Shown: positions 1 to 8,714 of the stretch, in pieces
How positions within the stretch are numbered: position 1 is the first letter of the stretch
Layout: each line of letters begins with the position of its first letter
Assembly: GCA_036554285.1 (NCBI GenBank)
Contig: DATBNO010000039.1
Coordinates: forward strand, 1 to 64,000
Direction: 5' to 3'
Length of the DNA: 64,000 bases
Origin: JADGGM01 sp025449955
Lineage (GTDB): Bacteria; Gemmatimonadota; Gemmatimonadetes; Gemmatimonadales; Gemmatimonadaceae
Notes under the pieces: generated by a model
Database searches by the model: none
Told to the model about the DNA's origin: nothing
Seen by the model: the letters and a program-made list of their open reading frames with translations, nothing else
Position numbers and translations under genes: made by a program

Positions 1-1
1 G

Positions 2-1495
2 GCGTCCACGGTGTCGGTCGCGTTTCGCTACCACGCCGACGCGCACGACCGCGCGGTGGCCTACACGACGCGCGACCTCGCGTTCTTCAACGGCACCAAC
101 GTCTTCTTGTATCCCGTTGGGCAGGGCTTCTCATGGCCGGCCACGGTGCAGATCCACTCGCCGGCCGACTGGCGCGTCGCCACCGGCCTAACGGTAGGCA
201 GCAGCGCCAACTCGTTCACGGCCACCAACTATCACGACCTCGTCGACGCCCCGTTCCTCGTCGGCAAGTTCGACTTCGACAGCGTTCGCACAGGCGCCGT
301 GTGGGTTCGCCTGGCGAGCTTCCCCTCGGGCGGCGCCGGCACGGAACGGCGGCAGCGGACGCTGCAATGGCTCGCGCGCCTCGTCCCGACGGAAGGCGCG
401 GTGTTCCACGACATTCCGTTCACGCAATACACGGTGCTCCAACTGGCGGATACCATCGTCGATGGGGGCGGCCTCGAGCACCACGATTCGCAGCTGGATG
501 GCGTGCCGATGAATGGCGACGACTCACGGGCCGAACCATTCCTCTACGCGCACGAGCTCTTTCACGCATGGAATGTCAAACGGCTGCGCCCGGCGGAGAT
601 GGTGCCGTACCGGTACGATGACACCGATCCCACGCCATGGCTGTGGGTGAGCGAGGGCATCACCGACTACTATGGTCCGGTGGCGCTGGTTCGCAGCGGC
701 ATCGTCAGCGACACGTCATTCGAGGAGGAGATGGCGGGCGACATCGCGTCGGTGGAGGCGTCGGTGCCTGTTGCGTTAGGCGACGCGTCGCTCTCGGCGT
801 GGATCGGCGCGGCCGACGGAACCCGCGGCATCTACTATCCCAAAGGCGCGACTGCCGGCCTCCTGCTCGACATCCTCATTCGGGACGCCAGCAACGGCGC
901 GCGTTCGCTGGACGACGTCATGCGCGGTCTCTACGACGATACGTACCGTGCGCGGTGGCGCGGCTTCACGTTTGCCGACTGGTGGGGCGCGGTGAGCCGC
1001 GCCGCCGGCGGACGCTCCTTCGCCGATTTCGATCGCCGCTACATCACGGGGCGCGAGACCATGCCGATCGACTCGGTGCTCGCGCTCGCCGCGTGGCACG
1101 TGTCGCGCGACACCGTGCGGTATCTCCGGTTAGGCGCGCAGGTCCTGTCCGGCGACGGATGTCTGCGCCTCATCAGCGTGGACGCCGGCAGCCCGGCGCA
1201 GGATGCGGGACTCCGCGTGGAAGACTGCCTCATGAAGGTCGGCGACGTGTCCGTCGCGACGATGGCCGACTGGCCCAAGGTGCTCGCCCGCTACGACACC
1301 ACCACCAGCACCACGTTGCCCGTCGCCTACCGTCGGGCAGTTGACACGCTCTCGGCAGCGCTGCCGGTTCGGCGGAGCACCCGGGTCGTCGTACGGCTCG
1401 AGGATCTGCCCAACGCGACCGCGAAGGCGCGCCGGATAAGGACCGGCATTCTGACGGGCCGCACGGGCACTGCGGGAGGTAGCGGGTCTCCTTGA
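2..1495 (+). CDS. M61-family glycyl aminopeptidase-like metalloprotease with PDZ domain (5' truncated by window edge)
   Basis: The reading frame is open from base 2, so the true start lies outside the window. The visible part begins in the N-terminal beta domain of M61 peptidases (FFNGTNVFLYPVGQ). It then has the gluzincin zinc motif HELFH followed by AWNVKRLRP, and the downstream glutamate helix WVSEGITDYYGP, which is the expected third zinc ligand. A PDZ-like segment (LRLISVDAGSPAQDAGLRVEDCLMKVGD) lies near the C-terminus, as in family M61. Family knowledge suggests an exported aminopeptidase with a preference for small N-terminal residues; the signal peptide would be in the missing part. 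The C-terminal basic tail is not conserved in any family I recognise. Confidence 0.9.
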   Translation, partial: ASTVSVAFRYHADAHDRAVAYTTRDLAFFNGTNVFLYPVGQGFSWPATVQIHSPADWRVATGLTVGSSANSFTATNYHDLVDAPFLVGKFDFDSVRTGAVWVRLASFPSGGAGTERRQRTLQWLARLVPTEGAVFHDIPFTQYTVLQLADTIVDGGGLEHHDSQLDGVPMNGDDSRAEPFLYAHELFHAWNVKRLRPAEMVPYRYDDTDPTPWLWVSEGITDYYGPVALVRSGIVSDTSFEEEMAGDIASVEASVPVALGDASLSAWIGAADGTRGIYYPKGATAGLLLDILIRDASNGARSLDDVMRGLYDDTYRARWRGFTFADWWGAVSRAAGGRSFADFDRRYITGRETMPIDSVLALAAWHVSRDTVRYLRLGAQVLSGDGCLRLISVDAGSPAQDAGLRVEDCLMKVGDVSVATMADWPKVLARYDTTTSTTLPVAYRRAVDTLSAALPVRRSTRVVVRLEDLPNATAKARRIRTGILTGRTGTAGGSGSP

Positions 1496-1685
1496 GCTAA
1501 GTGCTGTGCCAACGGATGTTTCCGCGCCGCGAATGTCACGTTTTGACCGGTCGGGAGTCTTTTACCAGGTCACGCGCTCGTGAGCGGGTTGATGGTTCCG
1601 GCGCGTCAGCGGTGGCAGGCCCGGTTCGTTCCTACACGGTCGCCCCGCCTCTCTGACCGGTCACTGGACACCTTCGGAGATCCTC

Positions 1686-2309
1686 ATGCACAAGCGATTC
1701 GTCATGGTTTCCGCGGCCGCCCTTGCGTTGGTCGCAGGTGGGCAGACCGTGTCGGCCCAGATGCCGACCCCCAAGCCGACCCTCGGTGTGTTAGGCGGAC
1801 TCAATCTCGCCACGTTGGGTGGAAGCGACGTGACGGGCGCGAGCAACCGCACTGGCCTTCAGGCGGGGCTCTACCTCACGCTCCACATGAACCATGCCTG
1901 GTCCGTCGAGCCTGAGGCGTTGTACACGCAGCAGGGCACGACGTCGCAAGGCACCACGCTCAAGATGAATTACATTCAGGTTCCGGTGCTCCTGCGCTGG
2001 GACGTGGCCAGCCACAATCCGGTGCATCCGTTCTTCATCGCCGGCCCGGCCGCGGCGTTCCAGATTGGTTGCGATGCGTCGGGCGGCGGCCAGAGCATGA
2101 CCTGCGATCAGCTGAGCCAGGAGTCGGACGGCAGCTTCAGCAAGAAATCCTTCGACGTGCTCGGCGTGGCCGGCGCGGGCCTGGGCTTCAACTTCGGCGC
2201 GACGCAGATGTCGCTCGGCGCGCGCTACAACTACGGCTTCAGCGACGCCTTCTCGAACACCGATGCGAAGAACCGCTTCTTCTCGATTCTCCTCGGTGTG
2301 ACGTTCTAA
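1686..2309 (+). CDS. Porin-family outer membrane beta-barrel protein
   Basis: 207 aa. The N-terminus MHKRFVMVSAAALALVAGGQTVSAQ is a clear Sec signal peptide with cleavage after AQ. The mature part shows alternating beta strands with glycines (GVLGGLNLATLGG, GLQAGLYLTLHMNHAWSVEPEALYTQQG, FDVLGVAGAGLGFNFG) and ends in an aromatic residue (ILLGVTF), typical of 8-strand barrels of the OMP_b-brl_2 type. A GGAG ribosome site sits about 7 bases before the ATG. Two cysteines (CDASGGGQSMTC) could form an extracellular-loop disulfide. The role is structural or adhesive and cannot be set more precisely. It is followed by a strong hairpin shared with the convergent gene. Confidence 0.8.
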   Translation: MHKRFVMVSAAALALVAGGQTVSAQMPTPKPTLGVLGGLNLATLGGSDVTGASNRTGLQAGLYLTLHMNHAWSVEPEALYTQQGTTSQGTTLKMNYIQVPVLLRWDVASHNPVHPFFIAGPAAAFQIGCDASGGGQSMTCDQLSQESDGSFSKKSFDVLGVAGAGLGFNFGATQMSLGARYNYGFSDAFSNTDAKNRFFSILLGVTF

Positions 2310-2332
2310 CGCGCTGCACGCACCACGATGGA

Positions 2333-2375
2333 GAGCGGGCCCGCCCCGGCGATGCTGCCGGCGGCGGGCCCGCTC
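2333..2375. terminator. Bidirectional hairpin terminator between convergent genes
   Basis: A 13-bp perfect inverted repeat (arms 2333-2345 and 2363-2375, GAGCGGGCCCGCC type) with a 17-nt loop lies between the stop of the barrel gene and the stop of the opposing NTF2-like gene. There is no U-tract. A GTTAGGC heptamer follows immediately at about 2379. Confidence 0.65.
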
Positions 2376-2388
2376 GCGTTAGGCACCA

Positions 2389-2841
2389 TCAGCGCGGCAC
2401 GACGTCGGTCTCCTGCGCGCTCACCGCTTGCCAGCGGCCGGTGCGCTTCAGGAACACATCGGTGAACATCGTGCGCCGGACGCCCGGTTTTCCATCCTGC
2501 GCGGCATCCACGATGCCCGTCGCGATCGCCGTCGTGCCGTAGACGCGCACGTCGAGGCGCTCGAAGCGCGGGTGCACCGATGCCGGTCGCGGGTGCTTGG
2601 CTACGAAGCCGATGTGCTGGGCCTTGTCGATGATGTCGCCGGTCGACACCGGGTGCAGGAAGTCGGGCGCCAGGATCTGTTCGAGCGTCGCACTGTCGTC
2701 CACGCTCAACCATTGGTTCTCGAGCGCGACCACCGCCGCGCTGTCGGCGTGGCCGGCGTCCTGCGCCGCGAGACGGCCGGCGCCGCCGGCGCCCGCGGCC
2801 ATCAGGGCGCACGCGAGCACGATACGCATTCCGTTAGGCAT
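2389..2841 (-). CDS. Secreted NTF2-like (SnoaL/DUF4440) protein
   Basis: 150 aa from the ATG at 2841, which is preceded by AGGAGG about 11 bases upstream; the longer upstream extension reads as low-complexity Arg-rich sequence and is not used. A signal peptide (MRIVLACALMAAGAGGAGRLAAQ) is followed by a typical DUF4440 pattern: VVALENQWLSVDDSATLEQILAPDFLHPVSTGDIIDKAQHI, then the VYGTTAIATGIV strand, and TDVFLKRTGRWQAVSAQET at the end. Family members are small alpha+beta cone-fold proteins that bind or isomerise small molecules; no catalytic residue can be assigned here. Confidence 0.8.
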   Translation of the reverse strand: MPNGMRIVLACALMAAGAGGAGRLAAQDAGHADSAAVVALENQWLSVDDSATLEQILAPDFLHPVSTGDIIDKAQHIGFVAKHPRPASVHPRFERLDVRVYGTTAIATGIVDAAQDGKPGVRRTMFTDVFLKRTGRWQAVSAQETDVVPR

Positions 2842-3261
2842 GTCTCTTCGCTCCTCCTCGCGATCCGGCCGCCAGTCCACCAGCGGCGGCACTCTCCGCA
2901 CGCAACGCGCGGGCACACGATCGCGACAGCCCCCGCCTCCCGGTTCTGACCGATTCTTGACGTCGAGTCCTGCTTGCGCCGGCGCTACGAATCTCCATCG
3001 CGTCCGCAACAGATATTCAGCTGCGGACCTATGACCCGCTCGGCGCGCGAGGGACGGACGTCATGCGCACGGTGTTAGTGGCAGGGCGGCTCATTCGAAG
3101 CCAGCTGTTTGGCGTGTCGGCCGCCGATCCGGTGATCGCGCTCCGCGCGGAGTGACGGCGCCCCGAGCCGGCGCGTCATCGCGTTTCAGTGGGGGAGGTG
3201 TGCGCAGAGCACAACGCGCTTACATTTGAGGCGCGAGAAGTACAGGCAGGGGAGGCGCCTC
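2842..3261. other. 420-bp divergent intergenic region
   Basis: This gap separates the minus-strand NTF2-like gene from the plus-strand TonB receptor and must hold both promoters. I see no clear -35/-10 pair. Its right half contains a degenerate permease fragment (listed separately), so part of the region is decayed coding sequence. The left half shows no recognisable feature. Confidence 0.5.
3003..3155 (+). pseudogene. Remnant of a MacB/ADOP-type ABC permease C-terminus
   Basis: Reading from 3003 in frame gives a short peptide ending LIRSQLFGVSAADP-VIALRAE and a TGA stop. The first half (LIRSQLFGVSAADP) matches the conserved periplasmic segment before the last transmembrane helix of ADOP permeases. 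The last residues (DPVIALRAE) match their extreme C-terminus (usually ARRAxRVDPxxALRxE). The 25-35 residues that should lie between, including the final membrane helix, are absent, as if a deletion joined the two Asp-Pro sites. No start codon or upstream permease domain is present. The intact ADOP gene lies 2.4 kb away on the other strand. Confidence 0.6.
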
Positions 3262-5583
3262 ATGTGGCGATGTTGCCACGCAAGTTGGTCACCGCCGCGC
3301 TCGGCGGTGCTGTTGTCGGTCGCATTGTGCGTATCGGTTTCTGCTCCGAGCTGGTCCCAGGGTAGCATCAACGGTGTAGTCCGCGCGGCAGGTACGAGCT
3401 CGGCACTCCCGGATGCCATAGTCAGCGTGTCAGGTTCGCCGGAGACGGCGCGATCACGGCGCGACGGGCGGTTCATCCTTGGGGCAGTTTCCGGCGGACA
3501 GCACGAAGTCATCGTGCGCCGCATCGGCTTTCGTCCCGACACACTCGAGAAGGTAGTTGTCTCGTCGGCGTCTACGACGTCCGTCGAGGCGCAGCTCGTT
3601 CGGTTGACGACCAATCTCGACACGGTGGCCGTACGCTCCGTGTCGGCGAAGATGGCCGTGACCGGCGCCATGCCGTCCATCCATCTCTCGCGCGACGACA
3701 TCGCGCGCACGCCGCAAATTGCCGACGACGCATTCCGCGCGGTGACGCGTGTGCCGGGTGTTTCGGCGAGCGACTTGTCGGCGGGATTTCGCGTGCGCGG
3801 CGGCGCCAATCGCGAGGTGTTGCTGTCGCTCGACGGGATGGAGCTCTACGAGCCGTTCCATCTCAAGGACCTGGACGGCGCGATCTCGATCATCGATCCC
3901 GACATCGTCGGCGATGCGAGTATCAGTACCGGCGGCTTCGGTGCGCGCTACGGCGATCACCTGACCGGCGTGTTCGCGCTCCGTTCGCGCGATGACGAGA
4001 TCACATCGGCTCACGGCAGTCTCACGGCGAGCTTGAGCGGCTTGGGCGCCGAAGTCTCGGCACCGGTCGACGGTGCGCACGCCGACGTCATGGTGTCGGC
4101 GCGCAAGGGGCTTCTTGCGACGGCGCTCGACATGGCCGGCGATGGCGGGACGCTCGCGCCGCGATACGACGACAGTTACGCGCGGGTGCGCGTGCGGCCT
4201 AACGCAAACAACGAGATCACGGTGAGCGCGCTCCGGGCCAACGACGGGCTCTTCGTGTATGCGCCGAATGCGCCCTCGCTCGCCAGCGAATACGGCAGCT
4301 CGTACGTGTGGGCATCGTGGACCAGCATGCCGGCATCGTGGCTCACGACGCGGACGCTGGTCTCGGACGCCAACCTCGACTGGAACCGGACCGGCGGCGA
4401 GACGTCCACCACCGGGACGGCGCTGCAGGTCGACGATCGGCGCGCGTTCCAAGCGCGGAGTATCGAGCAGTCGGCGACGGTAGACGAATCGCCGCGATGG
4501 CGCACGGAGCTGGGCGCGCAGTACCGCTCGCTCGACGCGCACTATGACTACTCGCGTCAGCAGGTGCAGCCCGTGATCGAATCCGGCGAGTGGGTGGCGG
4601 CGTCCAACGACCTCGGCACGCAATTCGGCGTCACCGGCTCGACGACCGGCGCGTACCTTACCCAGTTCGCGCAGCTCACCGACGCGTTAGGCGTGGAAGC
4701 GGGACTCCGGTACGACCGGCACAGCTACACCGGCGAGCACATGACGAGCCCGCGCATCGCCGCATCGTATGCGCTAGGCAGGAACACCACCGTGCACGCC
4801 GCGTGGGGGCTCTACGCCCAACCGCAGGCGCTCTACGAGCTGCAGGTGGAAGACGGCGTGACGCGCTTCTCGCGCGCCGAGCGCGATGAGCAGCGCGTGG
4901 TGGGCATCGAACACCGCGTCGATGGCGTGAAGGTGAGCGCCGAAGCGTACGACAGGAAACTGGATCGGTTGGATCCCCAGTACGTGAACCTCGAGAGCTC
5001 CTACGACGTGTTCCCCGAAGCGAGCAACGATCGCGTGCTCATTGCGCCGGTGACCGGATACGCGAGAGGTCTGGAGCTCTCGGCATCATCTACCAGCGGG
5101 CCTGTGCGGTGGCTGGCGAGCTATTCGCTCGCGTCGGCGCGCGATTTCGTGGACGGCCAGTGGGTGGCCTCACCGTACGACCAGCGGCATTCGATCCACG
5201 TCGACGCGAGCACCTCGCCACATCCGGGCTGGCGCGTGAGCGCGGCGTGGGAGTTCCATTCGGGATGGCCGGCCACGCCGATCACGTTCGGGCTCGACAC
5301 GCTCATCGACGGCTCGCATCACGTGCGTGCCGAGTACGGCATCTTCAACTCGACGCGAATCGGTCCGTACCATCGATTGGATTTCCGCGTGTCCAACGAT
5401 CGGCGGCTCGGGCCGGGCAAGCTCTCCATTTACCTGGATGTGTTCAACGTCTACGGGCGCAACAATCCGCGCGGACTCGGCTACACCGTGGCCGACTGGA
5501 ACGCCGCCGAGGTCGTCGTGAGCCAGCGGTCCAAGCTGCAGCTGCCGCGCATTCCGACGCTCGGCATCCAGTGGACGTTCTAA
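3262..5583 (+). CDS. TonB-dependent receptor with N-terminal carboxypeptidase-regulatory-like domain
   Basis: 773 aa from the ATG at 3262, which has GGGGAGG a few bases upstream; an in-frame TTG at 3226 lacks a site. A signal peptide ends near SAPSWSQG. A CarboxypepD_reg-like beta sandwich follows (INGVVRAAGTSSALPDAIVSVSGSP...VIVRRIGFRPDTL). Next comes a TonB plug (TRVPGVSASDLSAGFRVRGGANREVLLSLDGMELYEPFH...GGFGARYGDHLTGVFALRSRD), then a long barrel region ending LPRIPTLGIQWTF with the terminal aromatic residue of outer-membrane barrels. It likely imports a siderophore, carbohydrate or peptide by TonB; the substrate cannot be told. No transport or regulator gene is adjacent. Confidence 0.88.
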   Translation: MWRCCHASWSPPRSAVLLSVALCVSVSAPSWSQGSINGVVRAAGTSSALPDAIVSVSGSPETARSRRDGRFILGAVSGGQHEVIVRRIGFRPDTLEKVVVSSASTTSVEAQLVRLTTNLDTVAVRSVSAKMAVTGAMPSIHLSRDDIARTPQIADDAFRAVTRVPGVSASDLSAGFRVRGGANREVLLSLDGMELYEPFHLKDLDGAISIIDPDIVGDASISTGGFGARYGDHLTGVFALRSRDDEITSAHGSLTASLSGLGAEVSAPVDGAHADVMVSARKGLLATALDMAGDGGTLAPRYDDSYARVRVRPNANNEITVSALRANDGLFVYAPNAPSLASEYGSSYVWASWTSMPASWLTTRTLVSDANLDWNRTGGETSTTGTALQVDDRRAFQARSIEQSATVDESPRWRTELGAQYRSLDAHYDYSRQQVQPVIESGEWVAASNDLGTQFGVTGSTTGAYLTQFAQLTDALGVEAGLRYDRHSYTGEHMTSPRIAASYALGRNTTVHAAWGLYAQPQALYELQVEDGVTRFSRAERDEQRVVGIEHRVDGVKVSAEAYDRKLDRLDPQYVNLESSYDVFPEASNDRVLIAPVTGYARGLELSASSTSGPVRWLASYSLASARDFVDGQWVASPYDQRHSIHVDASTSPHPGWRVSAAWEFHSGWPATPITFGLDTLIDGSHHVRAEYGIFNSTRIGPYHRLDFRVSNDRRLGPGKLSIYLDVFNVYGRNNPRGLGYTVADWNAAEVVVSQRSKLQLPRIPTLGIQWTF

Positions 5584-5597
5584 CGCAACCCAGTCCG

Positions 5598-8252
5598 CTA
5601 CTCGACGTGCAGCGCCTGCGCCGGGTCGGCGCGGCTGGCCTGCGCCGCCGGCAGCCACGACGCAACGATCGCGCTGAGCGCCAGTGCTAACGGAACCGCA
5701 ACGAAGGTGAGCGGGTCCGACGGCGCGACGTGGTAGAGCACCGAGCGCAGCGCCTGCGTTGCCAGCAGCGCGCCGGCAATGCCGATCACGAGGCCGGGCA
5801 CGACGATCGAGAGCGCGTGGCGCACGATGAGCCAGCGCACGGCCCTCGTGGTCGCGCCGAGTGCGAGGCGGATGCCCATCTCGCGCGTGCGGCGTTGGGC
5901 GAGCTGCGCCATCACGCCGTACACGCCGACGACGGCCAGCGTGAGGCCGACCACGGCGAACACGAGCAGCAGCGTCGTCAGGAATCGCTCGCGCGCCATC
6001 GACGTCGCGACGACGTCGTCCAGGGTTTGCGTGGAGACGACGGCTTGCTCGGGATCGATGTCGTGCAACACGGCGCGAATCTGGGGCGTGAGCGCCGCGG
6101 GGTCGCGCTGCGCGCGGACGAGCAGGAAGATGTTGCCTGAGGGCTCCTGCGCCTGAGGCGTGAAGATCTCGATCTTCGGCTCCGCGGCGAGCGAGATCTG
6201 ATGCTCGCTGCCCACGACGCCGACGATCGTTCGCCAAGTGGATGCCGAATCGGGGGTCCTGTCGAACGTTAGGCGTTGGCCGACCGGGTTCTGGCCGGGG
6301 AAGAACCGCTGCGCGAGCACATCGTTGATCACGACGGTGCGGGCCGATCCGTCGCGATCGGCGGCCGTGAAGGTGCGTCCGGCGCGCAACGGCTCGCGCA
6401 TGGCCGCGAAGTACTCGGGTCCCACTTCACGGTGGGCGACCTCGGCGCCGAACTCGTCGGGGCGCCGGCCGGCGATGCTGAAGTCGCTGGTCCACTCGGT
6501 GCCGGTGAGCGGCAAGTGCGAGCCGATCGCGACATCGGTGACACCGCCAATGGATCGCACGCGGCTCATCAGCGCGTCGTCGAACGCGTTGATCTTGGGC
6601 GTCGTGTCATATCGGACCTGCGGGAGCTCGAGCCCGACGGCGAGGACGCCGTGCGGGTCGAATCCCGGCGGCACGTGCTGCAATCTCCACAGGCTGCGCA
6701 CGAGGAGCCCCGCGCCCGACGTGAGCATGAGCGCGAGGGCGATCTCCGCGACGGCGAGCACTTCGCCCCAGCGGCGCATCCGGCGCCCCTCGTGCGGACC
6801 GCGACCGCCCTCCTTGAGCGCATCGCCCGGTGCACGCCGCGCGCTCCAGAGCGCCGGCGCCATGCCGAACGCGATACCGCAGGCCGTGGTGATGGCGAGC
6901 GTGTAGAGGAGGACACTCCAATCGAGGTGGACCCCGGTGTCGGGGAGCGTGCCGGCCGGGGCGAGCAGGGCGATGGTCCGCGTGCCCAGCCACGCGAGCG
7001 CGAACCCGGCCACGCCGCCTAACGAAGACAGCACCAGGCTTTCCGTGAGCACCTGGCGCGTGAGCCGCCACGGGCCCGCGCCTAACGCAAGGCGCAGCGC
7101 CACCTCCGGTGCGCGGCCGTTGGCGTGTACGAGCATGAGGTTGCCGACGTTGGCGCACGCGATGAGCAACAGCAGACTGGACGCGGCGAGCAGCACGAGC
7201 AGCGCCGTGCGCGTGTCGCCCACGAGGTACGTGTGCAGCGGCACCATCCCGGCGCCCATGATGCGATTGGTGACCGGGTACTGGAGCTGGAGACGCCGCA
7301 CGACCACCTGGAACTGCGCGTTCGCCTCATCCAGGCTCACACCGGGACGGAGGCGCGCGACGGCGCGCAGCCAGTGTGCGCGGCGGAACCACACTTGGGT
7401 GCGGGACGCGCGATCCCATCCCTGCGACGCCCACACGTCCACCGACGCCGACGGATAGGTGAAATCCGGCGCCATCACGCCGATCACTTGTGTGAGGCGT
7501 CCGTTCAGATGAATCGTGCGGCCCACGATGTGCGGATCGGCGCCCAGGTGCGTACGCCAGGCGCGGTCGCTCAGCACGATGCTCGCGCGCGTCGTATCCC
7601 ACGTTTCATCGTCCACGAAGCCGCGGCCCAGCTCCACGCGTCCGCCTAACAACGTGAAAAAGTTGCCCGTCACGCCCGCGACCGTGAGCAGCTGCGGCTC
7701 GCCGACGCCGGTGAGCGTGGCGTGTCCGCCATCGGCGTACGCGGCGACGCCCTGAAACGCGCCAACCTGCTCCTTCCAGTCGAGGTAGTTGGCGCCGGCG
7801 ACCGTCTCCATGTGCCAATTCTTCTCCGGGTTGTTCTCGCCCAGCATCACGAGGCGATCCGGCGCGGGGAAGGGCAGCGGCCGGAGAATCGCGGCGTCGA
7901 CGGCGGAAAAGATCGCGGTGTTGGCGCCGATGCCTAACGCGAGCGTGATCACGGCCGCGCCGGCGAGGGCCGGCCGGCGGGCCAGGGTGCGGAGCGCGAA
8001 GCGCACATCGCCGCCGGCATCGGACAACCACGGGACGGCCCGCACCTCGCGATGCGCTTCCCGCACCTGCTGGACGCCGCCGAACGCGACGAACGCGCGC
8101 CGCCACGCATCCGAGTCCGTCATGCCGGCGCCGACGTTCTTCTCGTGCTCGCGCTCGAGGTGGAAGCGGATCTCGTCGTCGAGCTCGCGGTCGGCGGCGC
8201 GGCGGCGCAGCGCGGCGCGGATGCGGAGGACGATTCGGTCGAAGGGCATCAT
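5598..8252 (-). CDS. ADOP-family (acidobacterial duplicated orphan permease) MacB-like ABC permease
   Basis: 884 aa. The N-terminus has the cytoplasmic ADOP extension (ELDDEIRFHLEREHEKNVGAGM...AFGGVQQVREAHREVR) followed by DVRFALRTLARRPALAGAAVITLALGIGANTAIFSAVDAAILRPLPFP, the first MacB_PCD/FtsX unit. A second FtsX unit follows after about residue 440 and ends with WLPAAQASRADPAQALHVE. Two FtsX domains in one chain without an ATPase partner is the defining ADOP trait. It starts with two adjacent ATG codons and lies 33 bp downstream of a PadR regulator on the same strand, the usual ADOP arrangement. Substrate unknown; likely envelope or antimicrobial stress export. Confidence 0.92.
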   Translation of the reverse strand: MMPFDRIVLRIRAALRRRAADRELDDEIRFHLEREHEKNVGAGMTDSDAWRRAFVAFGGVQQVREAHREVRAVPWLSDAGGDVRFALRTLARRPALAGAAVITLALGIGANTAIFSAVDAAILRPLPFPAPDRLVMLGENNPEKNWHMETVAGANYLDWKEQVGAFQGVAAYADGGHATLTGVGEPQLLTVAGVTGNFFTLLGGRVELGRGFVDDETWDTTRASIVLSDRAWRTHLGADPHIVGRTIHLNGRLTQVIGVMAPDFTYPSASVDVWASQGWDRASRTQVWFRRAHWLRAVARLRPGVSLDEANAQFQVVVRRLQLQYPVTNRIMGAGMVPLHTYLVGDTRTALLVLLAASSLLLLIACANVGNLMLVHANGRAPEVALRLALGAGPWRLTRQVLTESLVLSSLGGVAGFALAWLGTRTIALLAPAGTLPDTGVHLDWSVLLYTLAITTACGIAFGMAPALWSARRAPGDALKEGGRGPHEGRRMRRWGEVLAVAEIALALMLTSGAGLLVRSLWRLQHVPPGFDPHGVLAVGLELPQVRYDTTPKINAFDDALMSRVRSIGGVTDVAIGSHLPLTGTEWTSDFSIAGRRPDEFGAEVAHREVGPEYFAAMREPLRAGRTFTAADRDGSARTVVINDVLAQRFFPGQNPVGQRLTFDRTPDSASTWRTIVGVVGSEHQISLAAEPKIEIFTPQAQEPSGNIFLLVRAQRDPAALTPQIRAVLHDIDPEQAVVSTQTLDDVVATSMARERFLTTLLLVFAVVGLTLAVVGVYGVMAQLAQRRTREMGIRLALGATTRAVRWLIVRHALSIVVPGLVIGIAGALLATQALRSVLYHVAPSDPLTFVAVPLALALSAIVASWLPAAQASRADPAQALHVE

Positions 8253-8285
8253 GGGTCGCTCGTGGCGCCGGGCGGCGCCGGAAGG

Positions 8286-8621
8286 TCACGCGGTACCGAG
8301 GATCAACTCGACGGTCGACACATAGCGGCGCCAGTTCGCCGTCTCTTCGCCTAACGCTCGGCGCCCGTGGGCGGTGAGGCGATAGTATTTCGCCCGCCGG
8401 TTGTTGGTCGTCGTGCGCCAGTCGCTCCCGATCCAACCGCGCTGCTCGAGTCGTTGCAGGGCGGGATACAGCGATCCCTGATTGACCTCGAGGACGCCCT
8501 TGGACACGTGCTGGATGCGCTGGCTCAAGCCCCAGCCGTGCATGGGTTCGAGACCCAACGTCTTGAGAATGAGGAGGTCGAGCGTCCCGCGGAGGACGTC
8601 GGCGGACGGCGAGGGCGGCAT
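8286..8621 (-). CDS. PadR-family transcriptional regulator
   Basis: 111 aa, the usual size of subfamily-2 PadR proteins. The winged helix shows the diagnostic pattern LRGTLDLLILKTLGLEPMHGWGLSQRIQHVSKGVLEVNQGSLYPALQRLEQRGWIGSDW followed by YYRLTAHGRRAL. A GGAG site precedes the ATG by three bases. It is the first gene of a two-gene minus-strand unit with the ADOP permease and probably represses it. The upstream 90 bp contains no obvious long dyad. Confidence 0.93.
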   Translation of the reverse strand: MPPSPSADVLRGTLDLLILKTLGLEPMHGWGLSQRIQHVSKGVLEVNQGSLYPALQRLEQRGWIGSDWRTTTNNRRAKYYRLTAHGRRALGEETANWRRYVSTVELILGTA

Positions 8622-8714
8622 GGCTCCGTTCTGTCGGATTTCGACAGAAGATGGCGCGACTCCTGTCGGAACGCAAGAGGAGCGCCGCCGCCCGGCGGCG
8701 GGACCGACGGAGAC

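Noticed and set aside
3454..4623. 389-aa antisense frame inside the TonB receptor gene
   Set aside because: Shadow frame with no ribosome site or domain.
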